From Elusimicrobiota bacterium (GTDB taxonomy: Bacteria > Elusimicrobiota > Elusimicrobia > UBA1565), in assembly GCA_041660925.1 (NCBI GenBank), contig JBAZVI010000002.1, positions 434,001 to 498,000 on the forward strand: a DNA stretch of 64,000 nt, given 5' to 3'. The position numbers and the translations under genes were made by a program. Positions 47,023-55,455 of this stretch are shown here, piece by piece (positions within the stretch are counted from its first letter, which is position 1; every line of letters begins with the position of its first letter). Below the pieces are notes generated by a model. That model searched no databases and was not told the origin of the DNA. It worked only from the letters and a program-made list of their open reading frames with translations.

Positions 47023-47363
47023 ATAGTCCGGCGGGGCCTGCCTGCGGGTCCCTCCCATCGCCTGCGGTGCTCAGACGGCGACGGACATTGCGCTCCTCGG
47101 CGATGGGCCGCCCACCCGCCGGCACCCGCCGGACAACGGAGAGAGGGGAGACAACGGCTCCAGGGCTCATCCGGTTCGCCGGAGAGGCTCCGCCACAGCC
47201 GATCCCCCATTAAGGACCCGCGCAGCAATATTTGCTCCTTCGCGCGGTGTCTGACTGCGCGGGGCTGATGAAACGGATCGAGGGGGTATAGTGGAAGGAA
47301 ACCGCGCACGAGGCAGGGCGCGGCTCTTCTATGGACGCGGGGTCCGACTGCGCGGGACATAAT
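47023..47363. other. Structured non-coding region, possible RNA or repeat
   Basis: No gene is supported in these 340 bases. 47025-47136 can fold on itself: GTCCGGCGGG at the left pairs with CCCGCCGGAC at the right, and CCCATCGCC pairs with GGCGATGGG inside. Farther on, two similar motifs GACTGCGCGGGG and GACTGCGCGGGA occur near 47254 and 47346. It matches none of the standard RNAs I can recognise by eye (tmRNA, RNase P, SRP, 6S). Confidence 0.4.
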
Positions 47364-47406
47364 AAACAGAGAGCCGCGAGGTCTTTGACCTCGCGGCTCT
47401 CTGTTT
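47364..47406. terminator. Bidirectional terminator, 3' of pgk
   Basis: Perfect 20-bp stem (47364-47383 and 47387-47406, arm AAACAGAGAGCCGCGAGGTC, loop TTT) with A-tracts and T-tracts at its ends, 40 bases past the pgk stop. Confidence 0.85.
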
Positions 47407-47445
47407 AGCGAATTAGACGAGCAGGAATCCCGAAGGGATTCCTGA

Positions 47446-48654
47446 TTACTTGCTCTGCGCCAGGGCCGCCAGGCCGGGGAGGATCTTTCCCTCGAGCAGT
47501 TCGAGGCTCGCCCCCCCTCCCGTCGAGCAGTGGGACATCTTCCCGTTGAGCCCGAGGGCGGAGAGCACGGCCAGGGAGTCGCCGCCGCCCACGATGGTGG
47601 TGGCGCCGTTCGCCGTCGCCTCGGCCATCGCCTGGGCCACGGCGAAGCTGCCCTTGGAGAAGGGCTTCATCTCGAAGATGCCCATCGGGCCGTTCCAGAA
47701 GATGGTCTTCGCGGTCTTGATCTTCTCCTCGAAGATCTCGATGCTGCGCGGGCCGATGTCCACGCCCGACCAGCCCTCCGGCACCGCCATCCCCTGGCTG
47801 ACCTGCGAAGGGGAGTCTTCCTTCACTTCCTGGACGGCCAGATGGTCGGCCGGCAGGAGGAGCTCGACACTCTTCGCGTAGGCCTTCTCGATGATCTTCT
47901 GCGCGTCCGGGATGCGCTCCTTCTCGAGCAGGGACTTGCCGATGGAGACGCCCTGGGCCTGCAGGAAGGTGTAGCTCATGGCGCCGCCGATGAGCATCCC
48001 GTCGACGCGGTCGAGCAGGCGCAGGGTCACGGCGAGCTTGTCGGAGACCTTCGCGCCGCCCAGGATGGCCAAAAACGGCCGCTGGGGGTTGCCGATGACG
48101 CGGTCGAGGAACTCGAGCTCCTTCTGCACGAGCAGGCCGATGCCGCCCTTGAGATACTTGGTGACGCCGGCCGTGGAGGCGTGCGCGCGGTGGATGGCGC
48201 CGAAGGCCTCCTGGACGAAGACGTCGCCGTGCTTGGCCAGGAGCTTGGAGAAGCCGTCGTCGTTCTTCTCCTCCTCCGGATGATAGCGCAGGTTCTCGAG
48301 CAGCGCGATCTCGCCGGGGCCCAGCGCCGCGACGACCTTGTCCGCCTCGGGTCCCACGCAGTCGGTCGCGAAATGGACCTTCACGCCGGCGAGCTTCTCG
48401 AGCTCGACGACGCAGGGCTTGAGCGAGTACTTCGGCTCGACCTTCCCCTTCGGGCGCCCCAGGTGCGCGATGAGGACGATCTTCGACTTGGCGGCGAGGA
48501 GATGCTTGAGGGTCGGCAGGGTCTCGCGGATGCGGGTCGGGTCGGTGACCTTGCCGTCCTTGATGGGACAGTTGTAGTCCACGCGCATCAGGACGCGCTT
48601 GTTCTTGACGTCCATCTCCTGCAGGCGGGTGAGCTTCAGGGCCTTGTCTTCCAT
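47446..48654 (-). CDS. pgk: Phosphoglycerate kinase
   Basis: Glycolytic enzyme making ATP from 1,3-bisphosphoglycerate. The 402-residue protein shows RVLMRVDYNCPIKDGKV, IVLIAHLGRPKGK, LLENLRYHPEE, FVQEAFGAIHRAHAS, FLAILGGAKVSDKL, WNGPMGIFEMKPFS and a closing GGGDSLAVLS and STGGGASLELLEGK, in the normal order. ATG 48654 has GGAGG seven bases upstream. It follows gap on the same strand with a hairpin between them. Confidence 0.96.
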   Translation of the reverse strand: MEDKALKLTRLQEMDVKNKRVLMRVDYNCPIKDGKVTDPTRIRETLPTLKHLLAAKSKIVLIAHLGRPKGKVEPKYSLKPCVVELEKLAGVKVHFATDCVGPEADKVVAALGPGEIALLENLRYHPEEEKNDDGFSKLLAKHGDVFVQEAFGAIHRAHASTAGVTKYLKGGIGLLVQKELEFLDRVIGNPQRPFLAILGGAKVSDKLAVTLRLLDRVDGMLIGGAMSYTFLQAQGVSIGKSLLEKERIPDAQKIIEKAYAKSVELLLPADHLAVQEVKEDSPSQVSQGMAVPEGWSGVDIGPRSIEIFEEKIKTAKTIFWNGPMGIFEMKPFSKGSFAVAQAMAEATANGATTIVGGGDSLAVLSALGLNGKMSHCSTGGGASLELLEGKILPGLAALAQSK

Positions 48655-48671
48655 GTGTCCTCCAAACCGGG

Positions 48672-48709
48672 ATCATCCGCTCGGCGGCTTGAGCCGCCGA
48701 GCGGATGAT
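48672..48709 (-). other. Intercistronic hairpin between gap and pgk
   Basis: Perfect 17-bp stem (48672-48688 and 48693-48709, arm ATCATCCGCTCGGCGGC). No T-run follows on the minus strand, so it is more likely an RNA processing or stability element than a full terminator. Confidence 0.65.
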
Positions 48710-48716
48710 TCGCGTT

Positions 48717-49736
48717 TCAGGCAGCGACCTTCAGCTTCTTGCCGACGAGCACGGTGAGGTCGATGATGCGCTGCGAGTAGCCCCACTCGTTGTCGTACCA
48801 GCCGAACGCCTTGATCAGCGAGCCGCTGACGTCCGTCAGCGACGAGTCGAAGATCGACGACGCCGGGTTCCCCGTGAAGTCCTTGGAGACGAGCGGGATG
48901 TCGAGGTACTGGAGGATGCCCTTCAGGCGGCCCGAGGCGGCGGCTTCCTTGAAGACGGCGTTGACCTCGTCCTTCGTCTTGGGCGGGTTCTCGACGACGA
49001 CCGCGAGGTCGACGAGCGAGACGTCCGGGGTCGGCACGCGCACGGCGATGCCGGCCATCTTGCCCTTGAGCGCGGGGATGACGAGGCCGATGGCCTTCGC
49101 CGCTCCCGTGGAGCTCGGGATCATGCTCAGTCCCGCCGCGCGGGCCCGACGCAGGTCCTTATGCGCGAAGTCCAGCACCTTCTGGTCGTTGGTGTAGGCG
49201 TGGATGGTGGTCATGATGCCGTTCTTGATGCCGTACTTCGCATTGAGCACCTGCGCGATGGGCGCCAGGCAGTTCGTGGTGCACGAGGCGTTCGAGATGA
49301 TGTGGTGCTTCTCGGGGTTGTAGAGGTCCTCGTTGATGCCCATGCAGATGGTGATGTCCTCGCCCTTCGCGGGAGCGGAGATGAGCACCTTCTTGGCGCC
49401 GGCGGCGAGGTGGGCCTTCGCCTTCTCGGCTTCGGTGAACTTGCCGGTGGACTCGATGACGATGTCCACGCCGAGCTTCTTCCACGGGAGGTTCGCCGGG
49501 TCCTTCTCGGCGACGACCTCGAGGCGCTTGCCGTCGATGACGATGGCTCCGCCCTGGACCTCGACGGTCCCCGGGTAGATGCCGAAGGTGGAATCGTACT
49601 TGAAGAGGTGCGCGTTGGTGACGGCGTCGGTCAGGTCGTTGACCGCGACGAACTGGATGTCGGGATTCTTGATCCCGGCGCGGATCGCGAGACGCCCGAT
49701 GCGGCCGAACCCGTTGACGCCTACTTTAATCGCCAT
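48717..49736 (-). CDS. gap: Glyceraldehyde-3-phosphate dehydrogenase
   Basis: Glycolytic NAD-dependent dehydrogenase, 339 residues. Cofactor motif GVNGFGRIGRLAIRAG, catalytic Cys in SNASCTTNCLAP, the His in TTIHAYTNDQ, RAAGLSMIPSSTGAAKAIG and the closing WYDNEWGYSQRIIDL are intact. Full length. ATG 49736 is preceded by AGGAGGAAG. First gene of the gap-pgk operon. Confidence 0.96.
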   Translation of the reverse strand: MAIKVGVNGFGRIGRLAIRAGIKNPDIQFVAVNDLTDAVTNAHLFKYDSTFGIYPGTVEVQGGAIVIDGKRLEVVAEKDPANLPWKKLGVDIVIESTGKFTEAEKAKAHLAAGAKKVLISAPAKGEDITICMGINEDLYNPEKHHIISNASCTTNCLAPIAQVLNAKYGIKNGIMTTIHAYTNDQKVLDFAHKDLRRARAAGLSMIPSSTGAAKAIGLVIPALKGKMAGIAVRVPTPDVSLVDLAVVVENPPKTKDEVNAVFKEAAASGRLKGILQYLDIPLVSKDFTGNPASSIFDSSLTDVSGSLIKAFGWYDNEWGYSQRIIDLTVLVGKKLKVAA

Positions 49737-49820
49737 TGTGTGTGCTTCCTCCTGGTGTCTGGGAGCATGAACGCCCCCTGACGATGTGATTCTACCAAAA
49801 AGGGCCCTCCTGCGACCTCA

Positions 49821-49875
49821 GTTTCCTTAACTCCCCTTCCCCGCGGGAAGGGGCTGGGGTAGGGGAAGCCCCTAG
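49821..49875. repeat. REP-like repeat (family A)
   Basis: TTAACTCCCCTTCCCCGCGG then GAAGGGG and a G-rich tail; upstream of gap and 50 bases before the DUF559 gene. Confidence 0.75.
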
Positions 49876-49924
49876 GATTACATGCCCACGGGAACTTGCC
49901 TCCGTTCTCATCCGTAACACCTAT

Positions 49925-50281
49925 ATGAACCCCCTCCACTTCCAACTCCTCCCCCATATGCGTCGTTCCCCCACTCTCCCCGAATCCATCCTCTGGAGGA
50001 TGCTCCGTGCCAATCGTTTCCACGGCCGTCACTTCCGACGCCAACACCGCATCGGCCCTTTCATCGTCGACTTCTGCTGCATCAAGGAACGACTCATCAT
50101 CGAGATCGATGGAGAGAAGCACGCGTACAGCATCACAGAAGACCGCGAGAGGACTGCGTTCTTGAGTGAGAAAGGATTTCGAGTGGTGAGGTTTTGGAAC
50201 GAAGAAGTGTTGCGCGAGATGGATCGGGTGCTGATGATGATCAAATGGATGTTGCCTCCCCGTCCCGCCGCGCCCCAATAA
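49925..50281 (+). CDS. DUF559 (Vsr-like) endonuclease-domain protein
   Basis: A 118-residue protein of the DUF559/very-short-patch-repair-like fold. The order LPESILWRMLRANRFHG, FRRQHRIGPFIVDFCC, RLIIEIDGEKHAYS, DRERTAFLSEKGFRVVRFWNEEVL is typical; the Asp in VDF and Glu/Asp in EIDG are the probable metal ligands. DUF559 proteins are small mobile or repair-associated nucleases of uncertain role. It is bracketed by family A repeats on both sides (49821, and the inverted pair at 50290-50410). Confidence 0.8.
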   Translation: MNPLHFQLLPHMRRSPTLPESILWRMLRANRFHGRHFRRQHRIGPFIVDFCCIKERLIIEIDGEKHAYSITEDRERTAFLSEKGFRVVRFWNEEVLREMDRVLMMIKWMLPPRPAAPQ

Positions 50282-50289
50282 CAGCCGCT

Positions 50290-50410
50290 CTTCCCTATCT
50301 CCCCTTCCTGCGGGAAGGGGCAGGGGAAGGTGGCTCCGCCGTTGTCAAAATATTTTCACCGGGTTCCCCCTCCCCCTGCGCCCCCTCCCGCAGGAAGGGG
50401 AGTTAAGGAA
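50290..50410. repeat. REP-like repeats (family A), inverted pair
   Basis: Copy 50290-50340 (CTCCCCTTCCTGCGGGAAGGGG orientation) and copy 50361-50410 in reverse (CCCGCAGGAAGGGGAGTTAA). Together they can form a large stem. Confidence 0.7.
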
Positions 50411-50451
50411 AAATCCCATCGCCCTCCCGCGCCGTTAGGTCCAATTACCTA

Positions 50452-50480
50452 TTGGCGCGGGAGCTGCTTTGCGGTATTAT
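50452..50480 (+). promoter_or_regulatory. Promoter of the arginine decarboxylase gene
   Basis: TTGGCG (50452-50457), 17 bp, TATTAT (50475-50480). The start near 50487 lies after the in-frame ATG at 50485, which argues for ATG 50533 as the true start with a 46-base leader. Confidence 0.6.
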
Positions 50481-50532
50481 CTCCATGTTCGCCGGAGCTG
50501 CGCCGAGCCGGGAGCGGGTGGAAGCATTTGCG

Positions 50533-52551
50533 ATGGATAGACCCTGGACGATCGAGGACGCGGAAAAGCTCTACAACCTGAAGGGGTGGGGCCAGCGCTA
50601 CTTCGACATCAACAAGGCGGGCAACCTCGTCGTCCAGCTCGACCGCGACCCCAACCACGACATCGAGGTCAAGCGCATCGTCGAGGACGTACTCGCCCGC
50701 GGCATCAAGCTCCCCGTCCTCTTCCGCTTCCAGGACATCCTCCGCCACCGCGTCAAGCAGATCAACGAGACCTTCCAGAAGTCCATCAAGGACCACAAGT
50801 ACGGCGCCCGCTACTACGGCGTCTACCCCATCAAGGTCAACCAGCTGCGCGAGGTCGTCGAGGAGATCCTCGACGCCGGCGAGCCCTACCAGTTCGGCCT
50901 CGAGGCCGGCAGCAAGGGCGAGCTCCTCGCGGTCGTCGCGATGAACTCGAACGAGGCCCTCACCATCGTCAACGGCTACAAGGACGAGTCGATGATGCGC
51001 CTGGCCGCGCTCGGCACGAAGCTCGGCAAGAAGGTCATCGTCGTCATCGAGAAGATCGCCGAGATCGACCTCCTCATCGCCGCGAGCAAGGAGCTCGGCG
51101 TGCAGCCCATGATCGGCCTGCGCGCGAAGCTCCAGACCGAGAGCACCGGCAAGTGGAAGACCTCCTCGGGCGAGAACGCCAAGTTCGGCCTCACGACCGC
51201 CGAGATCATCTGCGCCTGCCAGCAGTTCAAGGCCGCCGGGATGCTCGAGCGCGTGAACCTCCTGCACTTCCACAACGGCTCCCAGGTCACCGACATCCGC
51301 ACCATCAAGGACGCGGTGAAGGAAGCGGCCCGCATCTACGCGAAGCTGCGCAAGGCCGGCGTCCCCTTGAACTACCTCGACTGCGGCGGCGGCCTCGGCG
51401 TGGACTACGACGGCACGCACACGGCCAGCGACGCCTCGGTCAACTACACCCTGCGCGAGTACGTCGACGACCTCGTCTTCACCATCCAGGACGTCTGCCG
51501 CCAGGAGCAGGTCCCGGAGCCCAACATCGTCACCGAGTCCGGCCGGTCGCTGGTGGCGCACCACTCGATGCTCTGCATGGACGTCTTCGGCAGCATCGAG
51601 GCCGGCTGCTCGCCCATCGAGCTCAACGAGACCCCCGACGAGCACAAGGTCGTCAGCGAGATGCGCGAGATCATCCGCTCCATCGACCCCACCGACCTCG
51701 CCGAGGCCTACCACGACGGCCTCCAGACGAAGGCCGAGGCCCAGTCGCTCTTCAAGTTCGGCTATCTCAGTCTCGAGGACAAGGCGAAGGTCGAGAACCT
51801 CTTCTGGAAGCTCCGCCTCGAGATCGGGAAGATCGTCCCGAAGGTCAAGGACGTCCCCGACGACGTGCTGGAGATGACGCGCGCCTTGGGCGACCAGGCG
51901 CTCTGCAACTTCTCCCTCTTCCAGTCCCTGCCCGACAGCTGGGCGGTGGGGCACCTCTTCCCCATCATGCCGCTCCATCGCCTGCACGAGGAGCCGGTGC
52001 GCCGCTGCTCGCTCGTCGACATCACCTGCGACTCGGACGGGAAGGTCGACCGCTTCGTCGCTCACCGCAAGGCGGGCTCGCTCCTGCCGCTCCACACCCT
52101 CGACGGCCAGCCCTACTACATGGGCATCTTCCTCATGGGCGCCTACCAGGCGACGATGGGCGACATCCACAACCTCTTCGGCCGCGTCAACGAGGTCCAC
52201 GTCTTCCAGGACGAAGAGGAGCCGGGCGGCTACTACCTCGAAGAGATCATCCACGGCCAGACGGTGCGCGACGTGCTCTGCGGCATCCAGTACAGCACCT
52301 TCGAGCTCCTGAAGATGATCAAGCTCGCGCTCGAGAGCCAGGTGAAGGCCGGCGCCATCAAGCCGCGCGAGGGCGTGGACCTGATGAACCTCTACGACTC
52401 CGTCATGCAGCAGTACACCTACATCGACATGGAGACCGCGGTCCCCTCCAGACACCGCGGCGAACTGCCCAGGCTGAGCGAAGGGACGACGATTGCGACC
52501 CCTCCCGGGAACGGGAATGGGAACGGACATAAGGAAAAAACACCCGCTTAA
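50533..52551 (+). CDS. speA: Biosynthetic arginine decarboxylase
   Basis: PLP enzyme of the alanine-racemase-fold type making agmatine, the first step of polyamine synthesis. The 672-residue protein is of family length. PLP Lys is K101 in YGVYPIKVNQL; LLHFHNGSQVTDIR, YLDCGGGLGVDYDG and VTESGRSLVAHHS follow; SDGKVD and MGAYQATMGDIHNLFG lie near the C-terminus. ATG 50533 (MDRPWTIEDAEKLY) agrees with homologues and with the promoter position; farther upstream starts are less likely. No other polyamine genes are adjacent. Confidence 0.93.
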   Translation: MDRPWTIEDAEKLYNLKGWGQRYFDINKAGNLVVQLDRDPNHDIEVKRIVEDVLARGIKLPVLFRFQDILRHRVKQINETFQKSIKDHKYGARYYGVYPIKVNQLREVVEEILDAGEPYQFGLEAGSKGELLAVVAMNSNEALTIVNGYKDESMMRLAALGTKLGKKVIVVIEKIAEIDLLIAASKELGVQPMIGLRAKLQTESTGKWKTSSGENAKFGLTTAEIICACQQFKAAGMLERVNLLHFHNGSQVTDIRTIKDAVKEAARIYAKLRKAGVPLNYLDCGGGLGVDYDGTHTASDASVNYTLREYVDDLVFTIQDVCRQEQVPEPNIVTESGRSLVAHHSMLCMDVFGSIEAGCSPIELNETPDEHKVVSEMREIIRSIDPTDLAEAYHDGLQTKAEAQSLFKFGYLSLEDKAKVENLFWKLRLEIGKIVPKVKDVPDDVLEMTRALGDQALCNFSLFQSLPDSWAVGHLFPIMPLHRLHEEPVRRCSLVDITCDSDGKVDRFVAHRKAGSLLPLHTLDGQPYYMGIFLMGAYQATMGDIHNLFGRVNEVHVFQDEEEPGGYYLEEIIHGQTVRDVLCGIQYSTFELLKMIKLALESQVKAGAIKPREGVDLMNLYDSVMQQYTYIDMETAVPSRHRGELPRLSEGTTIATPPGNGNGNGHKEKTPA

Positions 52552-52720
52552 ACCCCTTCCTTAACTCCCCTTCCTGCGGGAAGGGGTGAAGGGGTAGGGG
52601 GAACCCCTAAAGGGTCTCCAAAGACGAAGGGAATAAAGAAGAAGGCCCGCTCATCGCGGGCCTTCTTCTTTTCTGCTCCCCCTCCCCCAGCCCCCTCCCG
52701 CAGGAAGGGGAGTTAAGGAA
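52551..52720. repeat. REP-like repeats (family A), inverted pair around a terminator
   Basis: Copy 52551-52612 (TTAACTCCCCTTCCTGCGGG) and reverse copy 52675-52720 bracket the terminator at 52636. Confidence 0.75.
52636..52674. terminator. Bidirectional terminator between speA and the OmpA-like gene
   Basis: Perfect 15-bp stem (52636-52650 and 52656-52670, arm AAGAAGAAGGCCCGC, loop TCATC) followed by TTCT; A/T-rich on both flanks. Confidence 0.85.
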
Positions 52721-52755
52721 ACGGGTATCGTCTTCCCAGCGTCTTCTATCCCATC

Positions 52756-53973
52756 CTATCGATTCAGGAGAATAATCTCCACTCGCTGATCCGAGAACGT
52801 CGCCCGATCGGAATCGGTGGACACATCCTGAGGCATCAGCATGAGCTCGCGCTGGAGGTAGTCCTGGACGGTGCGCGCCTGCTTCTCGGCGAGCTCCTTG
52901 GTCCCGGAGTAGGCCTCGACGCGCAGGGGCACGCCGGGGTAGCGCCGCTTGATGAGGTCGGCGGCGGAGCGCAGGACGGCCTCCCCCTCCCCCACGGTGC
53001 CCGAGGCGTCCTTCATCGAGCCGAAGAGCGCGGTCGAGTCCAGCGTCATGTGCATGCCGGTGCGCTCCTGGTGGACGACGCCCTTGTACTTGATGGGCTT
53101 GTCCGCGCGGGTGTAGGGCGTGCCGGCGGGGTCGGTGAACATGTAGACCGGCGAATAGGCCTTGCCGGCTTTGATCCACTCGTCCTGGTCGTTCTGCCCG
53201 GCCCAGACGATCTCCTCGGGCGGGTTGCTCGAGCCCTCGTAGTGGTGGAAGACCTTGCCTTCCTCGTCCGCGATGGTGAGCGACCACTGGTAGCCCTTCA
53301 CTTCCTTGGGGTCGAGCTTGCGCCCGAGCACCTCGGCGAGGAGGTCGCGGGGGCGGAAGATCATCCCGGGGCGCTCGCTGAAGAGGGTCCTCCACGGCTG
53401 GACGACGCGGGGGTTGCGCAGGAACTCGGGGTGCGTGCGGCGCCAGACGACGGCGAGCGGGGACTCGGCGAGGAGGAGGTTCTCGTCGGGCTTGAGGGTG
53501 TCGCGGATGGACTCGAAGGGGTCGGTCGTGATCTGCAGCGGCGGCTTCACGTTCTTGAGCTTGTTGTCCCCCTCCCCGCGGATGACGACCTCCTGGGGCA
53601 TCTCGCCGCTCGCGGAGGTGCCGACGGAGGTCTCGTTCTCGGAGACGGGGGCCTCGGCCCCGTAGTTGGAGGCGCTCGGGGCCGGAGCGGCCGGGGTCGC
53701 CTGCGCGGCCTCGACGGCCATGCTCGGCGGGGCCTCCGGGGAGACGCCGGTCCCTTCGAGCCCGGGCAGCGCGCCGCCCTTGGGGGCCTGGATGTGCTCG
53801 GGCTCCTTCTTCTGGCCCGAGCCGAAGAGGGCGAAGGCCGGCGCCGCGTTCAGCACCGCGAACAGGAACGCGGCGCCGACGAGCATGCTCCTACCCCCCA
53901 CGAGAAATTCGGGCGCGTGAGACCCCGCCTTCCTTCCCGTCGTATTGTCGGCGCCTGAATTTCTCGTGATCAT
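52756..53973 (-). CDS. OmpA-like exported protein, end of the TonB operon
   Basis: A 405-residue exported protein. After a long basic N-terminus the signal segment is MLVGAAFLFAVLNAAPAFA; a Pro/Ala-rich region follows, then a middle domain (PLAVVWRRTHPEF, GYQWSLTIADEEGKVFHHYE, EEIVWAGQND), and a C-terminal OmpA-like part (VLRSAADLIKRRYPGVPLRV, LAEKQARTVQDYLQREL, FSDQRVEIILLN). This suits an outer-envelope partner that touches peptidoglycan, as Pal does in Tol-Pal. ATG 53973 has TGGAG six bases upstream; ATG 53886 is possible. It is three bases after the TonB-like stop. Confidence 0.75.
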   Translation of the reverse strand: MITRNSGADNTTGRKAGSHAPEFLVGGRSMLVGAAFLFAVLNAAPAFALFGSGQKKEPEHIQAPKGGALPGLEGTGVSPEAPPSMAVEAAQATPAAPAPSASNYGAEAPVSENETSVGTSASGEMPQEVVIRGEGDNKLKNVKPPLQITTDPFESIRDTLKPDENLLLAESPLAVVWRRTHPEFLRNPRVVQPWRTLFSERPGMIFRPRDLLAEVLGRKLDPKEVKGYQWSLTIADEEGKVFHHYEGSSNPPEEIVWAGQNDQDEWIKAGKAYSPVYMFTDPAGTPYTRADKPIKYKGVVHQERTGMHMTLDSTALFGSMKDASGTVGEGEAVLRSAADLIKRRYPGVPLRVEAYSGTKELAEKQARTVQDYLQRELMLMPQDVSTDSDRATFSDQRVEIILLNR

Positions 53974-53976
53974 GGT

Positions 53977-55032
53977 CTACTCCAGGATGAAACGGAAGGT
54001 GATGACGCCCCATTGGTTTCCGGCGCTCTCTGCGACGGGCGCGAAGATCCAGCCCTTGAGACTCTCCATCGCGAGGCGGTCGAGGCGGCCGAAGCCGGAG
54101 GTCTTCTCGATGCGCATGCCCTCGAGCACGCGTCCCTCGGGGTCCACGGAGAAGCGGATGGCGACGTCGGCCTCCACGATGCCCTGGTCCTTCGCCCACT
54201 GCGGGAAGGCGGGCACGGCGGCCGACACGACGCGGCGGTTGGAAAGGGGCCCTTCGATCTCGACGGCCTTGCGCTGGACGGCCTGCAGGCCCTGCGGGCG
54301 CGGCAGCGGGGCGGGCGCGATGGGCTCGATGTTCCGCCGCGGCAGGACGCTCTGAGGCCGCGCGTCCTGGAGCGGAGCGGGGGCGCTCGGCAGGGCGGCG
54401 GCGAGCCGCTCGAGGGCGGTCGGCTTCCGTCCGGAGGCCTCGGGCGCGAGCAGCGGCGCCGTCTGCGGCACGCCGCGGCGCTCGAGCCCCGCCGTCGGAA
54501 GGGCGGCCAGCGCCTGCGGCTCGGGCCGGCGCTCCTCCTGGAGCGCGGCCAGCTCGAGGACCTTGCGCGCGGCCTGGCGCGTGCCGACCTCCTCGAGCTT
54601 GGGGAGCTCGACGGGGGCGCGGGACGCGCGGTTCTGGGGCAGGGCCTCGATGCGGGCGAGGTCCTGGCGCCTCTGTCCGAGGTCGAGCGCCGCGAGCTTC
54701 TCGGCGCGCTGGAGCTTCCCCCGGTCGTCGAGCTTGGGGTTCGCGAGCTCCATGAGCTTGCGCTGGATCTCGGGCGCCTTCACCTCGAGCGGGGTGCTCA
54801 TCGACGGCTTGGGCAGGGCGGGCAGGGCCAGCTTCAGGAAGTCCTTCATCGTGGGCGGCTTCACGGCGGCGGCCGCCTTCTGCGCCGCGGGCGTCGCGAT
54901 GAGGAGGTCGACGTTCGAGATGACCTTGAGCTGGGCCTTCTCCGTCACCGTCGAGAGCAGGATGTAGCCCGCCAGCCCTCCCACATGCAGGGCCAGAGAA
55001 GCCGTCACCGAGAACGGGAGCCTTGCTTCCAC
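53977..55032 (-). CDS. TonB/TolA-like energy transducer
   Basis: A 351-residue protein. One N-terminal transmembrane helix (VTASLALHVGGLAGYILLS) anchors it. A long Pro/Ala/Leu/Arg-rich periplasmic linker (about residues 45-255) includes PALPKPSMS and several PLP and LPK motifs. The C-terminal TonB-fold domain reads ADVAIRFSVDPEGRVLEG, RIEKTSGFGRLDRLAMES and LKGWIFAPV. It would transmit the force of ExbBD to an outer-membrane partner. No TonB-dependent receptor is in the window. The start abuts the exbD stop. Confidence 0.85.
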   Translation of the reverse strand: MEARLPFSVTASLALHVGGLAGYILLSTVTEKAQLKVISNVDLLIATPAAQKAAAAVKPPTMKDFLKLALPALPKPSMSTPLEVKAPEIQRKLMELANPKLDDRGKLQRAEKLAALDLGQRRQDLARIEALPQNRASRAPVELPKLEEVGTRQAARKVLELAALQEERRPEPQALAALPTAGLERRGVPQTAPLLAPEASGRKPTALERLAAALPSAPAPLQDARPQSVLPRRNIEPIAPAPLPRPQGLQAVQRKAVEIEGPLSNRRVVSAAVPAFPQWAKDQGIVEADVAIRFSVDPEGRVLEGMRIEKTSGFGRLDRLAMESLKGWIFAPVAESAGNQWGVITFRFILE

Positions 55033-55455
55033 TTATTTCTTCTGCTCCGTGGCGATCGAGATGGACTTGGCGCCCGCCTCCTTGGCGAGCGACATGAGTT
55101 CGGTGAGCCGGCCGTGCGTCGCCTCGCGGTCGGCGCGCAGGACGACGATGCGCGACTCCGAGAGCTGCAGCTTGAGCTCGAGCATGACCTTGAGCTCCGC
55201 GACCGTCTTCGCCTCCTGGGCGTCGATGGCGAGGCGGTCGCCCTTCCCGAGCGAGATCGTGACCTTGTCCTTCTCCTCGCCTTCCTGGGTGGTCGCGACG
55301 GGGAGCTTCACGTCGAAGGCGGGGCGCGAGAGCAGCGGGGTGGTGACCATGAAGATGATGACGAGCACGAGGCAGACGTCGACGAGCGGCGTCACGTTGA
55401 TGCCGGTCATCAGCTCTTCCTCGAAGTCGGCGAAGCGCTCGGCGTCGCTCTTCAT
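55033..55455 (-). CDS. ExbD/TolR biopolymer transport protein (second copy)
   Basis: A 140-residue single-span protein with the proton-channel Asp at D26 in INVTPLVDVCLVLVIIFMV, then a periplasmic domain (FDVKLPVATTQEGEEKDKV, LAIDAQEAKTVAELKVML, IVVLRADREATHGRLTELM). It overlaps the stop of the first exbD by four bases (ATGA). It is clearly related to, but distinct from, its neighbour, with about the same length. Confidence 0.9.
   Translation of the reverse strand: MKSDAERFADFEEELMTGINVTPLVDVCLVLVIIFMVTTPLLSRPAFDVKLPVATTQEGEEKDKVTISLGKGDRLAIDAQEAKTVAELKVMLELKLQLSESRIVVLRADREATHGRLTELMSLAKEAGAKSISIATEQKK

Noticed and set aside
47023..47363. SRP RNA, RNase P RNA or tmRNA
   Set aside because: The invariant sequence blocks of these RNAs are not visible on either strand.
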